35,274 nucleotides of DNA, from positions 1-35,274 of the forward strand of contig CAMDDP010000030.1 in NCBI GenBank assembly GCA_945892775.1, in the 5' to 3' direction. Origin of the DNA: Chitinophaga pinensis. GTDB lineage: Bacteria > Bacteroidota > Bacteroidia > Chitinophagales > UBA10324. Numbering within the stretch: the stretch's first letter is position 1; each line of letters opens with the position of its first letter. Positions 1 through 9,085 of this stretch are shown piece by piece. Position numbers and translations under genes: made by a program. Under the pieces are notes generated by a model. It had not been told where the DNA came from. It saw only the letters and a program-made list of their open reading frames with translations, and ran no database searches.

Positions 1-1
1 T

Positions 2-1930
2 GTTGAATCTAATCACATTTCTGTTACAGTAAATTATTTGCCAACTGCATCTATACTTTCTGCAGGTGGCCCAACTACTCTCTGTTCCGGTGGAAGTGTT
101 TTAATCAGTGGCAATTCAAGCGGCGGAACTTGGAGTGTGGGTGGTGGAACTACTGCTACTTTATCTGCAACAACTGACGGAGATTATTTTGTTACAAATT
201 CTAACACTTGTGGAAGTTTTGAATCGAATCACATTTCTGTTGTTGTAAATCCGTTACCAACAGCATCTGTAATTTCTGCTGGTGGCTCAGTAACTTTTTG
301 TTCCGGTGGAAGCGTTTTAATCAGTGGAAACTCCTCAGGTGGAACTTGGAGTGTGGGCGGTGGAACTACTGCTACTTTATCTGCAACAACTACAGGTGAT
401 TATTTTACTACAACTTCTAACTCTTGTGGAAGTTTTGAATCGAATCACATTTCTGTTGTTGTAAATCCGTTACCAACTGCATCTGTAATTTCTGCTGGTA
501 GCTCAGTAACTTTTTGTTCCGGTGGAAGTGTTTTACTCAGTGGAAACTCATCCGGTGGAACTTGGAGTGTGGGTGGTGGAACTACTACTACTTTATCTGC
601 AACAACTACAGGTGATTATTTTACTACAACTACTAACTCTTGTGGTTCTGCAACTTCAAATCATATTTCTGTTATAGTAAATCCATTACCAACTGCATCT
701 GTAATTTCTGCTGGTGGTGCAACTACTTTCTGTTCCGGTGGAAGTGTTTTACTCAGTGGAAACTCATCGGGTGGAACTTGGAGTGTGGGTGGTGGAACTA
801 CTGCTACTTTATCTGCAACAACCACAGGTGATTATTTTACTACAACCACTAACTCTTGTGGTTCTGCAACTTCAAATCATATTTCTGTTATTGTTTCTGG
901 AACTGTTCCTGCAACGCCAGGAACTATTACAGGAAACGCAAAGGCTTGTCCGGGCGATGTTTTAACTTATAGCATTGCTGCTGTTATTAATGCGACTTCT
1001 TATAACTGGACTGCTCCTACTGGAGCTACAATCAGTGCTGGTCAAGGTACTACCATTGTGAGTTTAACATTTAATTCAGGATTCACTGCAACATCTTCTC
1101 TTAGCGTTAAAGCAACAAATGGTTGTGGGACAAGTTCATCACGTACAATATCAATAAGTAGAAACACTCCTGCGACACCAAGTACGATTGTAGGAAACGC
1201 TAGTGGAAATTGTAATACTTCAGGAAACTATTCTGTAACACTTGTAAGCGGTATGACATATACTTGGACAGTACCAACAGGAGCATCAATAGCAAGTGGT
1301 CAAGGAACCAATGCTGTTAGTGTAAACTTTGGTCCATCTTTCGTTTCTGGTAATCTTTATGTGAAGGCTACAAATGGTTGTTCAACAAGTTCTAAAAGAA
1401 CTCTTGCTTTGACTGCTAAACCTTCAATTCCTACAAGCATAACCGGTCTTGCAACTAGTGTATGTATTGGTTCAATTCAAACCTACAGCACTGCTTTAGT
1501 TACAGGAGCTACTACTTACACATGGACTGCTCCAACAGGAAGTGTAATTCAATCAGGACAAGGTTCTATAAGTATATCTGTATTAATTGGAAGTGCTAAT
1601 GGCAATTTTACAGTGAAAGCATCGAATGCTTGCGGAGTAAGTTCTAACAGAACCATGGCTATTACTGTTGCTACCTGTGTCAGAGTAGAAAATGAAACAG
1701 TTGCTAATTTGTTCTTTGTTTCGCCAAACCCTTGCTCTAACTGCTTTGTAAATGGTGCAACTGATGAAAATGAATTAATCATAACAGATATTCTTGGAAG
1801 AAAAATTTCTGTTCAGTTCTCTCAGTCAGGAAACGGATTGTATATCAATATGCCGTTTGAATCTGCTGCCGGACTTTATATAATCAGAAACATTAAGACC
1901 GGACAGATTGCCAAATTCGAAAAGTATTAA
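2..1930 (+). CDS. T9SS-sorted repeat adhesin, 5' end missing
   Basis: The reading frame is already open at base 2 and the first visible residues repeat a unit seen later, so the gene begins outside the window; the TTG at 38 is not a real start. About 642 residues are visible. They comprise four 72-residue repeats (units beginning PTAS, rich in Gly/Ser/Thr, each with one CSGG and one CGS motif), then three Ig/PKD-like repeats of about 80 residues (each with a YxWTxPTG strand and a KA(T/S)NxC motif). The last ~75 residues form a type A T9SS sorting domain: SPNP start, ITDILGRK middle, GLYIIR near the end. The protein is therefore expected to cross the outer membrane through T9SS and be fixed to or released from the surface. 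The repeat architecture suggests an adhesin or structural surface role; no catalytic motif is visible. Confidence 0.88.
   Translation, partial: VESNHISVTVNYLPTASILSAGGPTTLCSGGSVLISGNSSGGTWSVGGGTTATLSATTDGDYFVTNSNTCGSFESNHISVVVNPLPTASVISAGGSVTFCSGGSVLISGNSSGGTWSVGGGTTATLSATTTGDYFTTTSNSCGSFESNHISVVVNPLPTASVISAGSSVTFCSGGSVLLSGNSSGGTWSVGGGTTTTLSATTTGDYFTTTTNSCGSATSNHISVIVNPLPTASVISAGGATTFCSGGSVLLSGNSSGGTWSVGGGTTATLSATTTGDYFTTTTNSCGSATSNHISVIVSGTVPATPGTITGNAKACPGDVLTYSIAAVINATSYNWTAPTGATISAGQGTTIVSLTFNSGFTATSSLSVKATNGCGTSSSRTISISRNTPATPSTIVGNASGNCNTSGNYSVTLVSGMTYTWTVPTGASIASGQGTNAVSVNFGPSFVSGNLYVKATNGCSTSSKRTLALTAKPSIPTSITGLATSVCIGSIQTYSTALVTGATTYTWTAPTGSVIQSGQGSISISVLIGSANGNFTVKASNACGVSSNRTMAITVATCVRVENETVANLFFVSPNPCSNCFVNGATDENELIITDILGRKISVQFSQSGNGLYINMPFESAAGLYIIRNIKTGQIAKFEKY
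41..904 (+). repeat. Four tandem 216-bp coding repeats
   Basis: Units start at 41, 257, 473 and 689, each at the codon pair for Pro-Thr (ccaac). The period of 216 bp is 72 codons, so copy-number change keeps the frame. Units 2 to 4 are nearly identical at the DNA level over long stretches, which points to recent duplication or gene conversion. A further partial copy runs off the left edge. Confidence 0.93.
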
Positions 1931-1964
1931 TTCGGATTATTTATAAAACTGTGTACCATCCTAA

Positions 1965-1995
1965 AACCGCTCCGTTAAACCGGAGCGGTTTTTTT
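1965..1995 (+). terminator. Intrinsic terminator after the adhesin gene
   Basis: A perfect 10-bp stem (1965-1974 with 1981-1990, core accgctccg/cggagcggt) has a 6-nt loop and runs directly into a T tract ending at 1995. Confidence 0.93.
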
Positions 1996-2054
1996 ATTTG
2001 AATTTATCTGAAGATGAATCTTTAATCAATACTTCATTCGCAATCGCATGCTTT

Positions 2055-2062
2055 TATATTTG
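2055..2062 (+). promoter_or_regulatory. Bacteroidota-type -7 element before DPP-IV
   Basis: TATATTTG fits the Bacteroidota -7 consensus TAnnTTTG exactly and lies 20 bases before the ATG at 2083. No convincing -33 TTG box is seen at the expected distance, so this rests on the -7 match and position. Confidence 0.5.
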
Positions 2063-2082
2063 TTCGATAAATAGATTGCACC

Positions 2083-4284
2083 ATGCAAAAAAATTTCGCT
2101 TCCACTATCCTCTCCTTTTTATTTCTTGTTGTTCTGTCCACCAACAATGCTTTTGCACAAAAACAAATCTCCATTCCAGATATATGGCAGAACTATAATT
2201 TTATTCCGAAGAGTGTAGATGGATTTGTCCCGATGAAGGATGGCGAACATTATGCACGCATTGATAAAGATGCAAAGGGAAATCCTGCCATTTATGTTTA
2301 CGATTACAAAACTGCAACCAAAACCGATTCGCTCTTTACAGTCAGTCGCGATGTGCAGAAAGATTCTGTAAAAAATTTCGCATCACTTAGTTTTTCATTC
2401 GATGAGAGTCAGCAGCATTTGCTCATTCCCACCCGCTCGCAAAAGATTTACCGTCGCAGTTCAAAAGCATTGTACTACATATTTGATATAAAAAAGAAAA
2501 CACTACAGCCGCTCAGCACTAACGGAAAACAAATCAGTCCTTCATTTTCTCCTGATGGAAATAAAGTTGCCTTCGTGCGCGACAACAATCTCTTCATAAA
2601 AAACTTAGTGAGCGGAGATGAAAAACAAGTGGCCAATGATGGCAAAAAGAATTTCATCATCAATGGAATCTGCGATTGGGTGTATGAAGAAGAGTTTGAA
2701 TTTGTGCAGGCATTTCAATGGAGCCCCGATGGAAGCACGCTTGCTTTCTATCGCTTCGATGAAAGTGCAGTACCGGAATACACCGTTCAGTTTTTTAATG
2801 ATTTGTATCCTGAAAATTATACTTACAAGTACCCGAAAGCTGGAGAAAAAAATTCATTGGTCGAAATTTATTTATACAATATTCAGTCAGGTGTAACAGT
2901 CAAAGCTGATGTGGGTACTGAACAGGATCAATACATTCCACGCATCAAGTGGACGAACGATGCGAATGCGCTTTGCATTTTCAGAATGAATCGCCTGCAA
3001 AATAAATTGGAGTTGCTGCACGCCAATGCATCTACCGGAAAAACTTCTGTGATGATGACGGAAGAGAATAAAAAATACATTGACATCAACGATAATCTGA
3101 CATTCTTTAAAGACAACAAGCAATTCATCTGGACTTCTTCGCAGGATGGATACAATCACATTTACATCTATGGCTTCGATGGAAAAATAAAAACGCAGGT
3201 CACCATCGGTAAGTGGGATGTAACAGCATTTTACGGATTGGATGAAAAGAACGGATTGATTTATTACCAGAGCGCGGAAGAATCTCCATTGAGAAGATAT
3301 GTGTATTCAATCCGATTAGATGGAAGTGATAAAAAGAAACTGACTGCCGATGCTGGAACCAACGATGCCTCGTTCAATAGCAGCTTCACTTATTTTCTTC
3401 GGGAGCATAGTGACGCTAACACTGCTCCTGATTATGCAATTTGTAAATCAAATGGAAGTGTGGTTAAAGTTTTAGAAGACAATTCTTCTTTCAAAAAAAT
3501 GATTGCGGATTATCAGCTGTGTAAAAAAGAATTTTTCACTTTCAAATTAGATAATGGAACCGAGTTGAACGGATGGATGATAAAACCAACAGGATTTAAT
3601 CCGAAGAATAAATATCCGGTGTTTATGACTTGCTATGGTGGTCCCGGAAGTCAGCAAGTGCTGGATAGTTATGATGCATTCGGAACAATGGATTTTAATT
3701 ATCTCGCGCAGCACGGATATATTGTAGCGTGCGTTGACAACAGAGGCACCGGTGCGCGCGGAGAAGATTTTGAAAAAATTACCTATCTGCAATTGGGAAA
3801 AATTGAAACGATGGATCAGGCATCGGCTGCAAAATATTTAGGAACACTTCCATACATTGATGCTTCACGAATAGGAATGATGGGGTGGAGTTACGGAGGG
3901 TTTATGGCGCTGATGTGCATCAGTAATTATCCCGATGTATTCAAATCCGCAGTATCTGTTGCACCGGTTACCAACTGGAAATTTTACGATAGCATTTATA
4001 CTGAACGATACATGCGAACTCCAAAAGAAAATAAAGATGGTTATGATAAAATTGCACCGCTGAGTTCAACAGCAAACATTCGCGGAAAACTTTTATTGGT
4101 TGCAGGTTTGGCTGATGACAATGTGCATTACCAGAATACTGCAGAAATGTTAAAGGCATTGTATAAAAATAATGTGGTGTTCACACAAATGACTTTCCCC
4201 GATAAGAATCACGGCATAAGTGGTGGAAATACAAGGTCTTATTTATTTACGCAGATGTATGAATGGACTTTTAATAATCTATAA
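2083..4284 (+). CDS. dpp4: Dipeptidyl peptidase IV (S9B family)
   Basis: This 733-residue secreted serine exopeptidase is predicted to cut X-Pro/X-Ala dipeptides from peptide N-termini. Residues 1-25 are a signal peptide ending NAFA-Q. An eight-bladed beta-propeller-type N-terminal region (~50-480) contains DWVYEEEF at 198-205, the Glu motif that in DPP-IV binds the substrate amino terminus. The C-terminal alpha/beta hydrolase domain shows YGGPGSQ and the catalytic triad Ser603 (GWSYGG), Asp678 (ADDNVH) and His710 (KNHGIS), in the family order and spacing. The ATG at 2083 gives the complete signal peptide. The next gene is a di/tripeptide importer, which fits extracellular or periplasmic peptide use. 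Length is normal for the family and no defect is seen. Confidence 0.96.
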   Translation: MQKNFASTILSFLFLVVLSTNNAFAQKQISIPDIWQNYNFIPKSVDGFVPMKDGEHYARIDKDAKGNPAIYVYDYKTATKTDSLFTVSRDVQKDSVKNFASLSFSFDESQQHLLIPTRSQKIYRRSSKALYYIFDIKKKTLQPLSTNGKQISPSFSPDGNKVAFVRDNNLFIKNLVSGDEKQVANDGKKNFIINGICDWVYEEEFEFVQAFQWSPDGSTLAFYRFDESAVPEYTVQFFNDLYPENYTYKYPKAGEKNSLVEIYLYNIQSGVTVKADVGTEQDQYIPRIKWTNDANALCIFRMNRLQNKLELLHANASTGKTSVMMTEENKKYIDINDNLTFFKDNKQFIWTSSQDGYNHIYIYGFDGKIKTQVTIGKWDVTAFYGLDEKNGLIYYQSAEESPLRRYVYSIRLDGSDKKKLTADAGTNDASFNSSFTYFLREHSDANTAPDYAICKSNGSVVKVLEDNSSFKKMIADYQLCKKEFFTFKLDNGTELNGWMIKPTGFNPKNKYPVFMTCYGGPGSQQVLDSYDAFGTMDFNYLAQHGYIVACVDNRGTGARGEDFEKITYLQLGKIETMDQASAAKYLGTLPYIDASRIGMMGWSYGGFMALMCISNYPDVFKSAVSVAPVTNWKFYDSIYTERYMRTPKENKDGYDKIAPLSSTANIRGKLLLVAGLADDNVHYQNTAEMLKALYKNNVVFTQMTFPDKNHGISGGNTRSYLFTQMYEWTFNNL

Positions 4285-4367
4285 AAATTATTTTACAATT
4301 AGGTTAGCTCAATTCTTTTTTTACTTTTATCACTGAACAAAAAAACTAAAACTTCAACTCAATAATT

Positions 4368-5945
4368 ATGAGCAACACAACACCCAATTCTCACCCTCGT
4401 GGATTGTACTTATTATTCTTCACCGAAATGTGGGAACGATTCAGTTACTATGGTATGCGCGCCATTTTTATTTTGTTCATGACCAAGGCTTTGTTTATGT
4501 CAAATGCCGATGCATCAAACATTTACGGAAGTTTTACAGGGCTCGTTTATTTAACTCCACTATTGGGCGGCTATATTGCCGACCGGTACTGGGGAAACCG
4601 CCGTTCAATTTTTGCAGGTGGCATAATGATGGCTCTCGGGCAATTTCTTCTGTTTTTCAGTGGCAGTTTAGTTACCGATTATGGAACGGCTGATACTTTG
4701 AATCCAAGTGCATTAACATTTATGTGGGCAGGGCTCACCTTGTTAATTATCGGCAATGGTTTTTTCAAGCCGAATATTTCCACTATGGTGGGTCAGTTAT
4801 ATCCGAAAGGCGATTCGAGAATTGATTCGGCTTTCACCATATTCTATATGGGAATTAACATGGGCGCATTCTTCTCGCCTTTAATATGCGGTACACTAGC
4901 GGAACAAAAAGACATAAACGGAATTGATTTAATTGGCGCATTTAAATGGGGATTTCTGGCAGCAGGAATAGGAATGGTTATTAGTGTAATTTCATTTGAA
5001 TTGCTGAAGAATAAATTACTTCTATCACCAGTGGGCGAACAGTTAGGAATGCCGAAGCAAAAAATGGATATCACTACTATTCTCACCATTCTCGGAGCTA
5101 TTGGTGCAACATTTTTTCTGTTGAATTTTAAATCATTATTCAATACTGATATTGATTTAATTGGTTATGTGATTTATGCTTCAATGATAATAATGCCGGC
5201 TATAATCCTGTTAAATAAATCGCTGACCAAGAATGAAAGGGAACAGATCATGGTGATATTTATACTGGCCTTTTTTGTCATTTTCTTTTGGGCTTGTTTT
5301 GAACAAGCCGGTGCATCGCTTACCATTTTTGCCGATCAGCAAACCGACAGAATGATTGGCGGTTGGGAAATGCCGGCTTCGTGGTTTCAATCAATTAATC
5401 CATTAGCGGTAATTGTACTGGCTCCACTGTTTTCTATTTTGTGGGGAGCGTTAGCAAAACGAAACCGTGAACCCTCGTCGCCTTTAAAAATGGCGATGGG
5501 ATTGGGTTTGGTTTCGTTTGGTTTTGTGATTATTGCTTATGCTGTTCATGGCATTGATGCGAATACAAAAATTGCGATGTACTGGTTGTTTGCTTTATAC
5601 ATCATTCACACCATGGGAGAATTAAGTCTTTCGCCAATAGGATTGAGTATGGTTTCGAAACTGGCACCGCTTCGGTTTTCTTCTTTATTAATGGGAACCT
5701 GGTTTTTAGCTAACGCGGCTGCTAATAAATTCACCGGAACTTTAAGTGCCTTAATTCCTCCGGGTGCAGGTGAAAAACCAATTACCAATGAAGCGGGTGT
5801 AGTAGCCTTTCCTTCGTTTGCCGGATTTGAAATAACAAATCTGTTTGAGTTCTTCTGTGTGTTTATTGTGCTTAGTGGCGGCGCAGCCATTCTGTTAGTT
5901 GCTATTTATAAGTGGCTGGAAAAAAGAATGCATGGAATAAAATAA
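4368..5945 (+). CDS. POT-family proton-coupled di/tripeptide transporter
   Basis: This is a 525-residue inner-membrane protein of the POT/PTR2 branch of the major facilitator superfamily, expected to import di- and tripeptides with protons. The ExxER motif of the first helix is present (E20, E23, R24 in TEMWERFSYYG), as is the PTR2-type FYMGINMGAFFSP segment. Hydrophobic segments recur along the whole length, compatible with 12-14 helices. It starts 83 bp after the DPP-IV gene on the same strand, so the pair makes a plausible peptide-scavenging unit. A TACTTTTA at 4322-4329 could be a weak -7 element giving it its own promoter. A strong terminator follows. Confidence 0.95.
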   Translation: MSNTTPNSHPRGLYLLFFTEMWERFSYYGMRAIFILFMTKALFMSNADASNIYGSFTGLVYLTPLLGGYIADRYWGNRRSIFAGGIMMALGQFLLFFSGSLVTDYGTADTLNPSALTFMWAGLTLLIIGNGFFKPNISTMVGQLYPKGDSRIDSAFTIFYMGINMGAFFSPLICGTLAEQKDINGIDLIGAFKWGFLAAGIGMVISVISFELLKNKLLLSPVGEQLGMPKQKMDITTILTILGAIGATFFLLNFKSLFNTDIDLIGYVIYASMIIMPAIILLNKSLTKNEREQIMVIFILAFFVIFFWACFEQAGASLTIFADQQTDRMIGGWEMPASWFQSINPLAVIVLAPLFSILWGALAKRNREPSSPLKMAMGLGLVSFGFVIIAYAVHGIDANTKIAMYWLFALYIIHTMGELSLSPIGLSMVSKLAPLRFSSLLMGTWFLANAAANKFTGTLSALIPPGAGEKPITNEAGVVAFPSFAGFEITNLFEFFCVFIVLSGGAAILLVAIYKWLEKRMHGIK

Positions 5946-5966
5946 TTTTATAAATATTAAATATTA

Positions 5967-5999
5967 AAAGCCGTTCAAAAAAATTGAACGGCTTTTTTA
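5967..5999 (+). terminator. Intrinsic terminator after the POT transporter
   Basis: A 13-bp stem (5967-5979 with 5985-5997, core gccgttcaa/ttgaacggc) has a 5-nt A loop and ends in a T-rich tract. Confidence 0.93.
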
Positions 6000-6042
6000 T
6001 TTTATTTTGGCGAATAAAGTTGTCTTGCAAGAAAAATTCATC

Positions 6043-6123
6043 ATGAAATTTTATTTCATCCTTTCAATCCCATAAATCTTAATCTTTAGTTGCACGAATC
6101 ATAATAATTTTTCAAAAGAAGAA
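6043..6123 (+). pseudogene. Lipoprotein signal peptide cut off by an in-frame TAA
   Basis: An ATG at 6043 opens MKFYFILSIP, followed by TAA at 6073-6075. The same frame then continues without a break as ILIFSCTNHNNFSKEE into the CDS at 6124. If the TAA is read as one amino acid (TTA Leu is one base away), the result is a textbook lipoprotein signal peptide with lipobox IFSC. The annotated downstream ATG thus makes a protein lacking its export signal. Confidence 0.75.
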
Positions 6124-6513
6124 ATGGAAAAGGCAAAAATCAAAAAAATAGATTCTTTGTTTTGTGTTTACTCATTTAAAAATGGTTTTGCAAAAGCTTT
6201 GATTGCCTTCGCTGATTCTGAAGTGATAAAACCAAGCGATGGAGAAAATCCGGTTTATGGAATTGAAAAACTGAAAGAAAAATTAGTTGGTATTGAAAAA
6301 GACAAAAGCGTTGTTTCGTGGAAATCAGTGAAAGTAGATGTCGGATTATCGTGTGACCTCGGTTACAGTTTCGGAAATTGGGAATACAAAACCCCGACAG
6401 AAAAAGGAGATACAATTTATTACGGAAATTATTTCACTGAATGGAAAAAGCAAAAAGATGGTTCTTGGAAATATGTTTTAGATGGAGGTACCAACACTCC
6501 AAAGCCCGAATAA
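6124..6513 (+). CDS. DUF4440/SnoaL-like (NTF2-fold) protein, export signal lost
   Basis: 129 residues from the first ATG after an in-frame stop. The pattern of an acidic N-terminal helix, GIEKLKEKL, then GYSFGNWEY and YFTEWKKQKDGSWKYVLDGG matches the DUF4440/SnoaL-like family, small NTF2-fold barrels often found as Bacteroidota lipoproteins. The substrate is unknown. The codons upstream (6043-6123) encode a lipoprotein leader interrupted by one TAA, so the native gene was probably about 156 codons long. As it stands the product would be cytoplasmic, or the gene may be inactive. The body of the domain is intact, which suggests a recent mutation, a sequencing error or use of the internal start. 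Confidence 0.8.
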   Translation: MEKAKIKKIDSLFCVYSFKNGFAKALIAFADSEVIKPSDGENPVYGIEKLKEKLVGIEKDKSVVSWKSVKVDVGLSCDLGYSFGNWEYKTPTEKGDTIYYGNYFTEWKKQKDGSWKYVLDGGTNTPKPE

Positions 6514-6546
6514 AAAAAGTCCCCTGATATATCTGAGGACTTTTTT
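6513..6546. terminator. Bidirectional terminator between convergent genes
   Basis: A 10-bp stem (6513-6522 aaaaaagtcc with 6537-6546 ggactttttt) carries A's on the left and T's on the right, so it can end transcription from the DUF4440-like gene and from the minus-strand gene ending at 6564. Confidence 0.85.
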
Positions 6547-6563
6547 CTCTTTTTAATTAAAAG

Positions 6564-7136
6564 CTATTTATTGTTTTCCAGATCATCCGGCTGTTTTACC
6601 TCCTTGCCTTCGCTATTCAAACGAACCAGTTTATCATCATACTTAATAATATAAATCACTGTGCCGCCGGCTTCTTTCATCTCTTCACATTTCTTAGGAG
6701 TTTTTCCTTCGAAATTTTGTGCCAGGTATGAACTCACCAGTGGAGGCAAAGCACTTTGTTGAATAGTTTTTGCTTCTCTTACCAATGTTCCGTCTGTTTT
6801 AAAAACCGAACGGCATTCAACCCCGCTATTTTTAAACATTGCCACATAATTAGTTTGCTTATTCTGCAGCCATTTCACTCCCTGAACAGAAGGATAAATT
6901 GATTTAAACTTTAAAACAACCACATCTGGAGGTGTAACCATTTGCGAAGCTCCCAGTTTAGGTTTCATCTGACTGGTTGGATCAGTAGGGTCTGTTTGTG
7001 TAATTGTTGGACTGCTTGTAGTTTTAGGAGCAGTTGTTTCAGTCTTGCTCGGGGCAGAAAGAGTTTTTGTTTGTGCAATTGATGAAGTGGCAACTACTGA
7101 AAGTGCAACAACTGCAGTAAGAATTTTCTTTTTCAT
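6564..7136 (-). CDS. Secreted PepSY-like domain protein
   Basis: 190 residues with a clear signal peptide (MKKKILTAVVALSVVATSSIAQ). A Thr/Pro/Ser-rich linker (~25-65) is followed by one PepSY-like domain (~70-180): VKWLQNK, YVAMFKNSGVECRSVFKTDG, then YIIKYDDKLVRLNSEGKEV. Bacteroidota encode many such periplasmic proteins; the family is thought to bind peptides or protein partners but most members have no proven role. It is a single gene, convergent with the upstream gene and ended by the shared hairpin. An imperfect -7-like sequence (TGTCTTTG on the minus strand, 7167-7174) lies about 30 bp before the ATG. Confidence 0.85.
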   Translation of the reverse strand: MKKKILTAVVALSVVATSSIAQTKTLSAPSKTETTAPKTTSSPTITQTDPTDPTSQMKPKLGASQMVTPPDVVVLKFKSIYPSVQGVKWLQNKQTNYVAMFKNSGVECRSVFKTDGTLVREAKTIQQSALPPLVSSYLAQNFEGKTPKKCEEMKEAGGTVIYIIKYDDKLVRLNSEGKEVKQPDDLENNK

Positions 7137-7231
7137 GATTTAATTTATTTGTGTTCGATTTTAAGACAAAGACAATGCCTTAAAGTTTAGCAGGTGAGAA
7201 ATTATTTTCTTCAGGTATCAAAAGTATTTAA

Positions 7232-9016
7232 TCAAAAGCAATATTTATTCGCGTCAATTAACCGCGCGGCAATTCTTCTTCGGCAATCCTTTGTATTAAT
7301 GATTTCAGTTTTTGAAAACCGTTTTAATCCGAGCAGCATCATTCGCAGTTCATCGCCTTCAGCGAAAGATGAGAGTGCGTTTCTTCCTTCGAAATGGAAG
7401 CGGTCAGCGGCATCATGGAAATTTACATTGAGAATATCGTTGTGTTCAGCAGAAGCGATTCCTATTTCGTTCATCTTCATCACACGAAGCAGTAACGACT
7501 CGCACAAGTAGGATTCAGAAATCATGTTGGCTATATTCATCAACAACTCTTGTTCGCCCTCCAATGCCATCATCAGTTTTTGCACTGCTGCACCAGCCAC
7601 CATCAGAATTCCTTTCTTCATATTTGAAATCTGTTTGCGCTGAGTAGCATACGGCGCTTCGTCTTCCGAACTGAAATCCGGAATGCTCATTAATTCTTTC
7701 TGAATGCTCATTGCTGGAGTCATTAAATCCAACTGGCCTTTCATTGCGCGTTTTAGTAGCATATCAACGGTGAGCAGGCGGTTAATTTCATTCGTGCCTT
7801 CAAATATTCTGTTAATGCGCGAGTCACGGTACGCGCGGGCTGGTGTATATTCTTCAGAGAAACCCAATCCTCCATGAATCTGCACAGCTTCGTCCACCAC
7901 ATAATCTAGCATTTCACTTCCATACACCTTGAGAATTGCACATTCAATAGCAAATTCTTCTGCAGCACCCATTAATGCTTTCGGGTATTCCAATCCAGAT
8001 CCTATAAGATCATGCGCCTTTTCTTCTATTTGTTTAGAAGCACGATACATTGCACTTTCAACAGTAAATATTTTAATTGCCTGTTCAGCTAGTTTATATT
8101 TTATGGCGCCGAAGTCAGAAATTTTATGTTTGAATTGTTCGCGTTGTGTTGCGTATTCAACTGAAATAGTCGCCATTCTTTTTGTTGCGCCCATTGCAGC
8201 AGCGCACAATTTCAATCGTCCGATATTTAATATGTTAAATGCAATCAGGTGACCTTTTCCAATTTCACCTAACAGATTTTCAACCGGCACTTTCACATCC
8301 TGAAAAAATATTTGTCGGGTGGAAGAACCCTTGATTCCCATTTTCTTTTCTTCTTCTCCGCGTGTTAGTCCTTCGCTGTTTGCTTCAACTATAAAACCTG
8401 TAAATTTTTCTCCATCAATTTTTGCAAACACAATAAATACATCAGCGAAACCTCCGTTGGTAATCCACATCTTTTGACCGTTGAGTAAATAATATTTTCC
8501 ATCAGCAGAAAGTTTTGCGTTTGTTTTTGCAGCAAGTGCATCACTTCCACTACCAGGTTCTGTTAAACAGTATGCGGCCTTCATTTCACCAGTAGAAAGT
8601 TTGGGAATATATTTTTTACGCTGCTCTTCATTTCCAAAATATAAAATTGGTAGCGTTCCGATTCCGGTATGAGCCGCACAAGCAACAGCGAACGAACCAC
8701 CCGCACCAATTTTTTCGGTGAGCAATGTTCCTGTAATAAAATCTTTTCCGAAACCACCATATTCTTCGGGAATAGTTGCACCTAACAAACCAAGTTCACC
8801 AGCTTTGTTCATCAGTTTTATCATCAACCCTTCTTCTTGATGGTCTATTTGTTCGTTGACAGGAAGCACCTCGCTATCAATGAAGTCTTCGGCCATTTGA
8901 GCCATCATTTTTTGCTCTTCATTGAACTCTTCTGGAATAAAAGTATCTGCCGATGAAGATTCTCTTATTAAGAATTCACCGCCTTTGAGCGCTTGCTTGA
9001 TTATTTTATCAGCCAT
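7232..9016 (-). CDS. fadE: Acyl-CoA dehydrogenase (FadE/VLCAD-like)
   Basis: This 594-residue flavoenzyme is expected to oxidise acyl-CoA to trans-2-enoyl-CoA with FAD, the first step of beta-oxidation. Domain order is the N-terminal helical domain (~30-145), the beta domain with YCLTEPGSGSDA (149-160) and MWITNGG (183-189), and the C-terminal helical domain with AVQIHGGLGFSEEY. The RIFEGTNEINR segment places the likely catalytic Glu at position 406. Beyond ~420 it has an extra helical extension, as in the ~600-residue long-chain-type enzymes. It lies 69 bp downstream of the thiolase on the same strand, so the two are probably one operon. The hydratase/3-hydroxyacyl-CoA dehydrogenase often found with them is not in this window. 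Confidence 0.94.
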   Translation of the reverse strand: MADKIIKQALKGGEFLIRESSSADTFIPEEFNEEQKMMAQMAEDFIDSEVLPVNEQIDHQEEGLMIKLMNKAGELGLLGATIPEEYGGFGKDFITGTLLTEKIGAGGSFAVACAAHTGIGTLPILYFGNEEQRKKYIPKLSTGEMKAAYCLTEPGSGSDALAAKTNAKLSADGKYYLLNGQKMWITNGGFADVFIVFAKIDGEKFTGFIVEANSEGLTRGEEEKKMGIKGSSTRQIFFQDVKVPVENLLGEIGKGHLIAFNILNIGRLKLCAAAMGATKRMATISVEYATQREQFKHKISDFGAIKYKLAEQAIKIFTVESAMYRASKQIEEKAHDLIGSGLEYPKALMGAAEEFAIECAILKVYGSEMLDYVVDEAVQIHGGLGFSEEYTPARAYRDSRINRIFEGTNEINRLLTVDMLLKRAMKGQLDLMTPAMSIQKELMSIPDFSSEDEAPYATQRKQISNMKKGILMVAGAAVQKLMMALEGEQELLMNIANMISESYLCESLLLRVMKMNEIGIASAEHNDILNVNFHDAADRFHFEGRNALSSFAEGDELRMMLLGLKRFSKTEIINTKDCRRRIAARLIDANKYCF

Positions 9017-9085
9017 AATAATTTGTTCTTTAGTTTTTATCTAGTGTTATAAAAGAGATGTTTTTCACTTTTAGCTTTTCACACA

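Noticed and set aside
38-40. TTG start for the first adhesin gene
   Set aside because: The frame is open upstream to the window edge and encodes the same repeat, so the gene is simply cut by the window.
714-965. Overlapping frames inside the 216-bp repeats
   Set aside because: Repetition copies stop-free stretches in other frames; these are shadows of the adhesin gene.
1998-2198. 66-codon frame overlapping the DPP-IV signal peptide
   Set aside because: It overlaps a certain gene in another frame, has no family resemblance, and contains the DPP-IV promoter.
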